64,000 nt of DNA from Maricaulis maris. Its GTDB lineage: Bacteria > Pseudomonadota > Alphaproteobacteria > Caulobacterales > Maricaulaceae. Below the pieces are notes generated by a model. That model made no database searches and was not told the DNA's origin. It saw only the letters and a list, made by a program, of their open reading frames with translations. A program made the position numbers and the translations under genes. The stretch spans positions 434,001 through 498,000 of the forward strand of contig NZ_RBIM01000002.1 in assembly GCF_003634045.1 (NCBI RefSeq), in the 5' to 3' direction. This document shows positions 38,542 through 47,308 of the stretch, piece by piece (within the stretch, counting starts at the first letter, position 1; every line of letters begins with the position of its first letter).

Positions 38542-38934
38542 TCAATCGCCGCGGAAGATCAGGCCCTTGATCATCGACAGGATGATGATGGCCACGAAAT
38601 AGCCGATCGCCAAGGCGCCGAGATAAAGCAGATACGGCGTCTGGGTGAATTGTCCACCGAAGGCGGCAATGTCGAAATCGCCGGCTCCGCCACCACGCAC
38701 CATCGGCATCACCACATCGACGATGACATGAATGATCACGCCGACCACGGTAAAGATCAGGATGGCGCCGAATTCCCGCATCAGGAGAGCCAGCACGAGC
38801 GCAATCACGCCCAGCTGAATGCCCAGCGGCATCCAGTTCACCACTGTGCCGTCGCCGGCATAGGCCGCAAGGCCTGGCATGAAGAAGTCAATTATGGGCT
38901 GGATATAGCCCAAGATCTGGTCGAGAAATTCCAT
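38542..38934 (-). CDS. Small multi-helix membrane protein (paralogue of 39056-39376)
   Basis: A 130-residue protein with three to four hydrophobic segments. It begins MEFLDQIL and has a C-terminal Leu-Gly-Tyr rich helix (ALAIGYFVAIIILSMIKG). The neighbour at 39056-39376 has the same plan (MPEFAEQIL start, VGYLVVIGILFAIKR end), so the two are tandem paralogues. I recognise no family. Promoter-like sequence is not clear. Confidence 0.65.
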   Translation of the reverse strand: MEFLDQILGYIQPIIDFFMPGLAAYAGDGTVVNWMPLGIQLGVIALVLALLMREFGAILIFTVVGVIIHVIVDVVMPMVRGGGAGDFDIAAFGGQFTQTPYLLYLGALAIGYFVAIIILSMIKGLIFRGD

Positions 38935-39055
38935 TACGCGGTCCCCTTCCGCAAACAAACGCTGCGCTCACCTTACCCCAAGACAAGTGCACAGTGTTAA
39001 CGATCTAGTGAAATTTTCGTCTTGGAAAGCGGGTTCTCCTGACAGGCGAGTTTTC

Positions 39056-39376
39056 TTAACTTTTTGTGACAACCCGTTTGATCGCGAACAGGATTCCGAT
39101 CACCACGAGATAGCCGACAAACAAGACGCCGACATAGCGCCAGAAATGCGTTTCCAGAAGTGGCGGAAGGTGAAAGCCGCCAACCTCTGCAATCACGGGC
39201 GCAAGCCGTTCCAGGATGATATGGGCAATAACGGCGCCGCCGGCCACGACAACAAGTCGCGACCATTTCGACAGGATGAGCGCCGACACCACGGCCAGCA
39301 GCAATCCGAGCACGGCATTGACCTCGGCAAAGCCCTCACGGGCGAAGCTGAGAATCTGTTCGGCAAACTCCGGCAT
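39056..39376 (-). CDS. Small multi-helix membrane protein (paralogue of 38542-38934)
   Basis: A 106-residue protein with three transmembrane segments (about 22-38, 41-60 and 81-101). Both the N-terminal EFAEQIL segment and the last helix match the downstream gene, from which it is separated by 121 bases. The ATG at 39376 is preceded by GGAGGGGGAG. Its role is unknown. The two genes split the leucine-degradation cluster between liuC and mccB. Confidence 0.65.
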   Translation of the reverse strand: MPEFAEQILSFAREGFAEVNAVLGLLLAVVSALILSKWSRLVVVAGGAVIAHIILERLAPVIAEVGGFHLPPLLETHFWRYVGVLFVGYLVVIGILFAIKRVVTKS

Positions 39377-39508
39377 GCACTCCCCCTCCGCCATGTTCTG
39401 ACCGGTTCAACGCAACCAGCCTTAACAGGAATTAACCCGTTGTCACGCCGGAAAGCCGAGGAGTTGTTCGCCGCAACGCTTTGAAATTACGCGCTTTGCC
39501 GGTAGGCG

Positions 39509-41116
<1,608 letters not shown>

Positions 41117-41246
41117 GAAGGCCCCGAAAGCTGCAATCGTGCTGGCTGATTAACCCGCGCACAGCGTCGATGGCAAACAATCATGCATCCGAACCGGTTT
41201 CCCGGCGCATCATGATGCCGACAAATCCTGTCGAGGGGAGAATATC

Positions 41247-42098
41247 ATGCGCGCCATACTTGCCACCTTCACCATAGCCATAGCCATAGCCATAGCCATC
41301 GCCTGCGCCACCGCGCCGGCCGCCATCGCTGATGACAGCCCGCCCCCGGGACAAGTCATGGTGCTGGGAACATTTCATTTCACCGGCGGCGGCAGCGATA
41401 TGATCAACCCCGAAGTGGACGACTTCCTGACGCCACAGCGACAGGCCGAGATCGCAATCGTGCTCGACCGGCTCGAAACCTTCGCGCCGACACGTATCGC
41501 GGTCGAGCTGACGCCCGAACACGAAGCCGGCTTCAACGCCCGCTATCTGGAATTCGTCGGCGGCGAACGGGAATTGGGCGTCAATGAAAGGCAGCAAATC
41601 GGCATGCGTCTGGCCGCCCGTCTCGGCCATGACCGCCTGTACGCGGTCGACCATCCCGGCGGGATGGATTTCGACGCCATGCTGTCGGCCGCCCAGACCG
41701 CTGGTCAGACCGACCTCCTGGCGACGTGGGAAAGCTATATCGGAGAGGTCCGCACGATACTCGCCGAACGGGACTCGCTGGACCGGTCGATCCTGCAACG
41801 GCTTGTCTCGGAGAATTCGCAACCCACCCGCGACATGCACAATCTCTATCTGCTGCTCGCCCAGATGGGCGGGATCGAAGATCCGGCCGGGGCACGGGAA
41901 ATGACGAATTGGTGGGGCCGAAATCTGCACATTTTCTCAAATATCGCGGAAATTGCGGAACCGGGTGAGCGCGTCCTCGTTATTTACGGAGCCGGGCACA
42001 AGGCCCTGCTCGACGCCTACATCCAGGGGGCGCCGAATATCGATTGGATAGAACCCCTTGATTATCTTGTGCCAACGAACCTGGAGGGAATGGATTAG
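41247..42098 (+). CDS. Exported DUF5694-type protein
   Basis: A 283-residue exported protein. The signal peptide (residues 1-28) has a hydrophobic core of alternating Ile-Ala made by a hexanucleotide repeat at 41273-41302. The mature part opens with VMVLGTFHF and has TRIAVELTPE, the ERQQIGMRLAARLGHDRLYAVD segment and the closing LVIYGAGHKALLD, the pattern of the DUF5694/TraB-like group. Function unknown. GAGGGGAG precedes the ATG. A short GCCAAGC hairpin follows the stop (42099-42125). Confidence 0.78.
   Translation: MRAILATFTIAIAIAIAIACATAPAAIADDSPPPGQVMVLGTFHFTGGGSDMINPEVDDFLTPQRQAEIAIVLDRLETFAPTRIAVELTPEHEAGFNARYLEFVGGERELGVNERQQIGMRLAARLGHDRLYAVDHPGGMDFDAMLSAAQTAGQTDLLATWESYIGEVRTILAERDSLDRSILQRLVSENSQPTRDMHNLYLLLAQMGGIEDPAGAREMTNWWGRNLHIFSNIAEIAEPGERVLVIYGAGHKALLDAYIQGAPNIDWIEPLDYLVPTNLEGMD
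41273..41302 (+). repeat. Hexanucleotide repeat in a signal peptide
   Basis: Four perfect CATAGC copies (41273-41296) and a fifth degenerate copy CATCGC (41297-41302), read in frame as Ile-Ala repeats of the signal-peptide core. Unit loss or gain would keep the frame. Confidence 0.9.
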
Positions 42099-42172
42099 GC
42101 CAAGCCGGCTTTCGCCACGCTTGGCACTCCGGGCCGCACCGCGTATGGTTTCAAGGTCGAACCGGTTTGATG

Positions 42173-42211
42173 GATTCTTAATGAGTCACGCGACCGGTTA
42201 AGACATGATTC
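42173..42211. promoter_or_regulatory. Cluster of three GANTC sites
   Basis: GATTC (42173), GAGTC (42183) and GATTC (42207) lie within 39 bases, with two ACCGGTT copies (about 42160 and 42193) around them, 77 bases upstream of the next gene. It is a candidate for CcrM/GcrA-linked control. Confidence 0.4.
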
Positions 42212-42287
42212 AGTCCTCCCTTGCAGGCTGATGGGGATTGAAGGCGGATTGCGGTACACTGGCTCCGGTTTCTTGTGGGAGGTGCAT

Positions 42288-42923
42288 ATGCGCGTGCAAG
42301 CATTTGTTATCGCCACGCTTTTCGTGGCAGCAACGGGCCAGGCCCAAGCCCGGCAGTCGGCCGATTCGGCCGCCTGGATGACGGGAATCGGTGAGGCCAA
42401 CACGGCATCGACCGTGCGCTGGCGCGTTAATACGTCCTCCGCCTCGAATGTGGCCATCCTGGCCGACCACGCCGCGTCCGACCACGCCGATATCGCCGCC
42501 GTCTCCGGACAAGTCGACATCCACCCGTTCGGCGATGAGTTCTATCTATCGGCCGGCACGATCGCCCAGCGCCGCGACCGCGCTATCCCGGCCTGGATGC
42601 GCCAGGGCGATGCCCCGGCCTGGTCCGCCTTTCCGCACGCCGAACTGTCGGAAGAACTGACGCGATCCAATCTCGACGCGCTGACCCGCTATTTCGGTGC
42701 CGGCATCACGGTGCGCACCATGGATGCCTGGAGCATCACGATGGAAGGCGGTGCCTATTTCCAGGATACGAGCGAAGACCAGATGATCCTGTTCGATCCG
42801 GAAACCGGCGAACGCATGCCGCTGCTGGACGACCTCGACCGTATCGACGCCGATGCGATCGGTGAGAGCCAATCCCGCACGGTCCGTCCGGTCGGTCATC
42901 TGGTCCTGCGTCGTCGTTTCTGA
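42288..42923 (+). CDS. Exported protein of unknown function
   Basis: A 211-residue protein with a signal peptide (residues 1-21, ending AQA). The mature part is mostly short strands and ends in a run of basic residues with a terminal Phe (RPVGHLVLRRRF), reminiscent of outer-membrane proteins but too short to be a complete barrel by inspection. GTGGGAGGTG precedes the ATG at 42288. The upstream region has a dense GANTC cluster. No family is recognised. Confidence 0.62.
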   Translation: MRVQAFVIATLFVAATGQAQARQSADSAAWMTGIGEANTASTVRWRVNTSSASNVAILADHAASDHADIAAVSGQVDIHPFGDEFYLSAGTIAQRRDRAIPAWMRQGDAPAWSAFPHAELSEELTRSNLDALTRYFGAGITVRTMDAWSITMEGGAYFQDTSEDQMILFDPETGERMPLLDDLDRIDADAIGESQSRTVRPVGHLVLRRRF

Positions 42924-43021
42924 TTATTATCCCTGGTGGACCGGCGCCACCGAGCATCCCCCTTCATAACCCAGCGACCGGGTTCTAGAGTGGCCACTGA
43001 TTCAAGCCGCTGACAGGTCCC

Positions 43022-44776
43022 ATGCCTCTCAATCTTTCCTTCCTGCCCTTCCTGAACCGGGTCGAAAAATCGGTTCTGGATGCTGTCGAGCACGAGGTGG
43101 AATGGTTTTGCCTGCCGGCCGGCCAACTCCTTTTTCGGGAGGGCGATGAGGCGGACGCCATCTATCTGGTCCGCTCCGGGGCCCTGGCGGCCTTCCGCAA
43201 CGGGGCGCTCGGGCGACCCGACCTGATCGGCTATATCCGCGCCGGCGAGCCGGTCGGCGAAATGTCGATGCTCGACGAAACGCCGCACTCGGCCAGCGTC
43301 TACGCCCTGCGCGACAGCGAGCTGGTGCGCCTGCCCAAGACGAGCTTCGAACGCCTGACCAACAAGCATGCCAGTCTGATGCGGGAATTATCGCGCATGA
43401 TGCTGACGCGCCTGCGGGGGCCGCGGCGCGCCTCCGGGTCCGAGCCGAAAGTCTTCGCCCTGATCGGCACTTCACCGACCATTGATCTCGACTACCGGGC
43501 CAAGGAGTTGGCGGCGACGCTCACCGGCATGGGCGTCAGCTGCGGGATCGCCGACGAGGCCTGCGCTGATTGGAGCGGCCAAAAGCTCGACAGGCTGGAA
43601 AGCGAGTATGACATCGTCCTGCTCACCGCCCGTTTCTCGGATCCCGCCTGGGCCCGCCGCGCGATGGGCCGGGCCGACCGGATGTGGTTGTTCGCCCGCG
43701 CCGATGCGCGACCGTCAACGCCCTTGCTGCCGGACGATCCCTCGCCCGCCATGCGGCTGAAACTGCTGGATGTCGTGCTACTCCACCCGGGCGGTGTAAG
43801 CGCCGCCTCGCGACCGCAGGATTGGGCTAATGCCGCCGATGCATCGCGTGTCTTCCACTGGCGCCAGAACCAGCATGTCGCCGATACGGCCCGCCTCGCC
43901 CGCACCCTGTCCGGTCGATCGGTCGGCCTGGTCGTTTCCGGCGGCGGCGCCCGCGCCTATGCCCATATGGGCGCGATCCGCGCCCTGCGCGAAGCGGGCC
44001 TGCCGTTTGATTTTGTCGGCGGCGCCTCGATGGGCGCCATCATCGCGGCCGGCGTGGCGCTGGACTGGTCCGATGATGAGCTGGAGCAGCGCATCCGCAA
44101 GGCCTTCGTCGATTCCAACCCGCTGGACGACTGGACCCTGCCGGTGGTCTCGCTGGCCAAGGGCGAAAAGGTCGATACCCGCCTGAAGGAGCATTTCGGC
44201 GATGTCGAGATCGCGGAAATGGTGCGGCCCTATTTCTGCCTGTCGTCAAACCTCGCCAGTGGCCGCCCGCAAGTGCACCGTTCCGGCTCGCTGAGACATG
44301 CGCTGCGCGCCTCGATCGCCATTCCGGGCCTGTTGCCGCCGGTCGTGGTCAATGGCCAGATCCTGGTCGATGGTGCCGTCTTCACCAATTTCCCGGCCCG
44401 CGAGATGCGCGCCTTCCACCGCGGCGCCGTCGTGGGCGTTGATGTGACCCGGGCGCAGGGCCTCAACCCGGCCGACTTCGAAAACCCGCCCGGCTTTCTC
44501 GAATGGGTGCGCAAGAACGGGCTGAAATCACCACCACCGATTGCCTCCCTGTTGATGCGCGCCGCCACGATCGGAGTTGCCGACCACCGTGACATCGGAC
44601 GCGAGGCCGCCGACCTGCTGATCCTGCCGGAGACCTCAGTCGATATCCGCGAATGGGAACGTTTCGAGGAAGTCCGCGATGCCGGCTATGACGCGGCGCA
44701 AGGCATGCTGGCCGGCATTGATGACGAGATGCGGGTCACGCTGGGCCTGACGGCGGCGGTTCAGAAGGGCGGATAA
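43022..44776 (+). CDS. Patatin-like phospholipase with cyclic-nucleotide-binding domain
   Basis: A 584-residue protein of the NTE-like (neuropathy target esterase) type. Residues 8-130 form a cyclic-nucleotide-binding domain (PAGQLLFREGDEADAIY, GEMSMLD). A middle Rossmann-like region (140-260) follows, then the patatin domain (300-500) with oxyanion loop SGGGAR (306-311), nucleophile motif GASMG (Ser336) and the Asp of VDGAV. It should hydrolyse lysophospholipids at the membrane, perhaps gated by a ligand of the N-domain. The binding-domain Arg that contacts cyclic-nucleotide phosphate is not obvious, so ligand binding is uncertain. A GANTC site lies 20 bases upstream. Confidence 0.9.
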   Translation: MPLNLSFLPFLNRVEKSVLDAVEHEVEWFCLPAGQLLFREGDEADAIYLVRSGALAAFRNGALGRPDLIGYIRAGEPVGEMSMLDETPHSASVYALRDSELVRLPKTSFERLTNKHASLMRELSRMMLTRLRGPRRASGSEPKVFALIGTSPTIDLDYRAKELAATLTGMGVSCGIADEACADWSGQKLDRLESEYDIVLLTARFSDPAWARRAMGRADRMWLFARADARPSTPLLPDDPSPAMRLKLLDVVLLHPGGVSAASRPQDWANAADASRVFHWRQNQHVADTARLARTLSGRSVGLVVSGGGARAYAHMGAIRALREAGLPFDFVGGASMGAIIAAGVALDWSDDELEQRIRKAFVDSNPLDDWTLPVVSLAKGEKVDTRLKEHFGDVEIAEMVRPYFCLSSNLASGRPQVHRSGSLRHALRASIAIPGLLPPVVVNGQILVDGAVFTNFPAREMRAFHRGAVVGVDVTRAQGLNPADFENPPGFLEWVRKNGLKSPPPIASLLMRAATIGVADHRDIGREAADLLILPETSVDIREWERFEEVRDAGYDAAQGMLAGIDDEMRVTLGLTAAVQKGG

Positions 44777-45261
44777 ACCGCATCCCAATGCATCAGCTCG
44801 ATGGCACGTTCAGCCGTCTTGCTGGTCAGGCAGCCCGCTCGCTCGAGCCCTTCCATCGACCCGCCCGCATAAAGGCCTGACAGGAAGAGACAGTCCTGGT
44901 CGCGATGCGCCATCCAGCTGCGCTGGGCCTCGCGCAGGTTGACGACGGCATCTTCCGGCAGGCTTTCGCGCAAATCCCGATAGGCTTCATTCAGCCAGCG
45001 ATCCCAAGCCTCATACTCTTCGCCGGCGCACATCATCATACCGACCATGGTCTCACCGTCGGCGGACAGCGTTTCGCAGGCCGTGCGGTATTCGCCGATG
45101 CAGGCTTGGCGATCAACCGGGCCGGCTTCGCGATAGAGGCAGGCATCGATCGTGTCATAGGCCGACAGACGATCCATGCCGCCCGGCTGGGCGCCCGCGG
45201 GTTCGGCGGTGCAGCTCACCGCCAGAAACGCCAGAGCGAGCAGTGTTGGGGGATAGATCAT
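44761..45261 (-). CDS. Exported LprI/DUF1311-like protein
   Basis: A 166-residue protein with a lipoprotein-like signal (AVSC, near Cys17) and a C-terminal DUF1311 domain. The hallmark NLREAQRSWMAHRDQDC segment is present, together with several Cys that would pair into disulfides. Relatives include lysozyme inhibitor LprI. The ATG at 45261 has AAGGA upstream. The 3' end overlaps the convergent patatin gene by 16 bases. Confidence 0.82.
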   Translation of the reverse strand: MIYPPTLLALAFLAVSCTAEPAGAQPGGMDRLSAYDTIDACLYREAGPVDRQACIGEYRTACETLSADGETMVGMMMCAGEEYEAWDRWLNEAYRDLRESLPEDAVVNLREAQRSWMAHRDQDCLFLSGLYAGGSMEGLERAGCLTSKTAERAIELMHWDAVYPPF

Positions 45262-45291
45262 GCACAATTCCTTGTCGTGGCAGCGAAGACG

Positions 45292-45996
45292 TCAACGATA
45301 CTCCGGATTGGGGTGGTCAAAGCGTGCACCCGCGTCCCAAGCCTTGCGCGAATTGCCGTCGGCAGGCAAGCCGCCGGCCCGCTTCAGCATCGCCGCCATA
45401 TGCATCAAATTCCAGCTCATGAATGTGGTATTGCGCTGGGTGAAATCATTCTGCGGACCGCCCGAATTCTCATCAAGATAGGATGGGCCCGGGCCTGCCT
45501 CGCCGATCCAGCCGGCATCGGCTTGCGGCGGAATGGTGTAGCCGACATGCTGGAGTGCATAGAGCACGCTCATCGCGACATGTTTGATGCCGTCTTCATT
45601 GCCGGTCACCAGACAGCCGCCCACCTTGCCGTAGACGCCGTACTGGCCCTTGTCATTCATGTCGCCAGACTGGGCGTAAAGGCGTTCTATCAGCACCCGC
45701 GCCACCGAGCTTTCCTCACCCAGCCAGATCGGCGTGCCAACGACCAGGATGTCCGCCGCCTCGATGCGCTGCCACAGCTGCGGCCAGTCATCGGATGACC
45801 AGCCATGCTCGGTCATGTCGGGATAGACGCCGGGCGGGACGTCGTGGTCGACCAGGCGGATGAGGTCGGTCGTGACGCCTTGTTTCTCCATGATCGCGCG
45901 CGACACTGCCATCAGACCTTCGGTATTGGAGGTCTCGGGCGAGCGCTTGAGCGTGCAATTGACGAAAACGGCTTTGAGATCGGAATAATCAGCCAT
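45292..45996 (-). CDS. Flavodoxin-family NAD(P)H-dependent FMN reductase
   Basis: A 234-residue flavodoxin-fold oxidoreductase. The FMN phosphate loop lies in NCTLKRSPETSNTEGL, the isoalloxazine loop in VVGTPIWLGEESSVARV and GNEDGIKH. It would reduce flavin or quinones with NAD(P)H. The ATG at 45996 is preceded by a GGAG that is itself part of a terminator hairpin stem (46002-46030), an unusual arrangement. The upstream gene is liuA on the same strand. Confidence 0.88.
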   Translation of the reverse strand: MADYSDLKAVFVNCTLKRSPETSNTEGLMAVSRAIMEKQGVTTDLIRLVDHDVPPGVYPDMTEHGWSSDDWPQLWQRIEAADILVVGTPIWLGEESSVARVLIERLYAQSGDMNDKGQYGVYGKVGGCLVTGNEDGIKHVAMSVLYALQHVGYTIPPQADAGWIGEAGPGPSYLDENSGGPQNDFTQRNTTFMSWNLMHMAAMLKRAGGLPADGNSRKAWDAGARFDHPNPEYR

Positions 45997-46001
45997 GAAA
46001 A

Positions 46002-46030
46002 AGGCTCCAGGCAGCGATTGCCCGGAGCCT
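46002..46030 (-). terminator. Intrinsic terminator after liuA, overlapping the next ribosome site
   Basis: On the minus strand AGGCTCC and GGAGCCT pair around an inner GGCA/TGCC stem, followed by five T's. The 3' arm GGAG lies 8 bases before the flavodoxin ATG, so the hairpin also covers its Shine-Dalgarno sequence. Confidence 0.75.
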
Positions 46031-46057
46031 AACATGTCTGGCGCCCGTGTCGGGAGC

Positions 46058-47230
46058 CTAGTTCGTCTCGTCGAACAATTCGCGCCCGATCAGCCAGCGG
46101 CGGATCTCCGACGTGCCGGCCCCGATCTCGTAGAGTTTGGCATCGCGCAGCAAGCGGCCGGCCGGGAATTCATTGATATAGCCATTGCCGCCCAAGAGCT
46201 GGATCGCGTCCAGCGCCATCTGGGTCGCGCCCTCGGCGGCATAGAGGATGGCACCGGCAGCGTCCTTGCGTGTGGTCTGACCACGATCGCAGGCCTGGGC
46301 GACGGCATAGACATAGGCCCGCGTGGCATTCATGCGCACATACATGTCGGCCAGCTTGCCCTGAACGAGCTGGAATTCGCCGATCGATTTGCCGAACTGC
46401 TTGCGCTCGCGGATATAGGGCATCACCACATCCATGCAGGCCTGCATGATGCCGACCGGGCCGGAGGCCAGCACGGCACGCTCATAGTCGAGGCCGGACA
46501 TCAGGATTTCGACGCCCTTGCCCTCCTCGCCCATCATGTTTTCGATCGGGACTTCGCAATCTTCGAAGACCAGCTCACCGGTCTCCGAGCCACGCATGCC
46601 CAGCTTGTCCAGCTTCTGCGCGACCGAGAAGCCCTTCATGCCGCGCTCGATGATGAAGGCCGAGATGCCGCGCGAACCGGCGCTGGTATCGGTCTTGGCG
46701 TAGACGATCAGCGTATTGGCGGCCGGGGCATTGGTAATCCACATTTTCGAGCCATTGAGCACGAAATGATCACCCTTGCGTTCGGCCTTGAGCTTCATCG
46801 AGACGACATCGGATCCGGCGCCAGGTTCGGACATGGCCAGCGAGCCGACATGCGCGCCGGAGATCAGCTTGGGCAGGTATTTCGTTTTCTGTTCCGCATT
46901 GCCCCAGCGCCGCATCTGGTTGACGCAGAGATTGGAATGGGCGCCGTAGGACAGGCCGACCGACGCCGAAGCGCGGGAAATCTCTTCCATCGCGATGACA
47001 TGCTCGAGATAGCCAAGCCCGGTACCGCCGTCTTCTTCACTGACGGTAATGCCCAACAGGCCCAGATCCCCCATCTTCTGCCACAGATCGGCCGGGAAGA
47101 TGTCGGTCTTGTCGATCTCGGCCGCACGCGGCGCGATCTCGTCGCTGGCAAAGGAACGGACGGTGTCACGGATCATTTCGGCCGTGTCACCGAGGTTGAA
47201 ATCGAGCGAGGGATATTGGTTCGGTATCAT
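46058..47230 (-). CDS. liuA: Isovaleryl-CoA dehydrogenase
   Basis: A 390-residue acyl-CoA dehydrogenase. It oxidises isovaleryl-CoA to 3-methylcrotonyl-CoA, feeding MccA/MccB. Family motifs [15 protein letters not shown] and [23 protein letters not shown] are complete. The segment [13 protein letters not shown] carries a Glu at about residue 253, the position of the catalytic base specific to isovaleryl-CoA dehydrogenase. The ATG at 47230 lies only 7 bases from a perfect -10 element, so the mRNA may be leaderless. Confidence 0.94.
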   Translation of the reverse strand: MIPNQYPSLDFNLGDTAEMIRDTVRSFASDEIAPRAAEIDKTDIFPADLWQKMGDLGLLGITVSEEDGGTGLGYLEHVIAMEEISRASASVGLSYGAHSNLCVNQMRRWGNAEQKTKYLPKLISGAHVGSLAMSEPGAGSDVVSMKLKAERKGDHFVLNGSKMWITNAPAANTLIVYAKTDTSAGSRGISAFIIERGMKGFSVAQKLDKLGMRGSETGELVFEDCEVPIENMMGEEGKGVEILMSGLDYERAVLASGPVGIMQACMDVVMPYIRERKQFGKSIGEFQLVQGKLADMYVRMNATRAYVYAVAQACDRGQTTRKDAAGAILYAAEGATQMALDAIQLLGGNGYINEFPAGRLLRDAKLYEIGAGTSEIRRWLIGRELFDETN

Positions 47231-47237
47231 GCCGCGC

Positions 47238-47265
47238 GATGTAGCACGGCCCGCGACCGGGTCAA
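47238..47265 (-). promoter_or_regulatory. liuA promoter, Caulobacter sigma-73 type
   Basis: Minus-strand TTGACCC, a 13-base spacer and GCTACATC (all positions of GCTANAWC). The -10 element ends 7 bases before the ATG, predicting a leaderless or nearly leaderless transcript. Confidence 0.72.
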
Positions 47266-47308
47266 GAGAGACCGGTGCGGGCCACGAAACAGAATGGCGC
47301 GAAAAAGG

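Noticed and set aside
39422-39435. TTAA-N6-TTAA resembling a CtrA box upstream of a small membrane gene
   Set aside because: The CtrA consensus has a seven-base spacer, and no further half-site context supports it.
42099-42125. GCCAAGC/GCTTGGC hairpin just after the DUF5694 gene as a terminator
   Set aside because: No T tract follows on the plus strand, so intrinsic termination is not supported.
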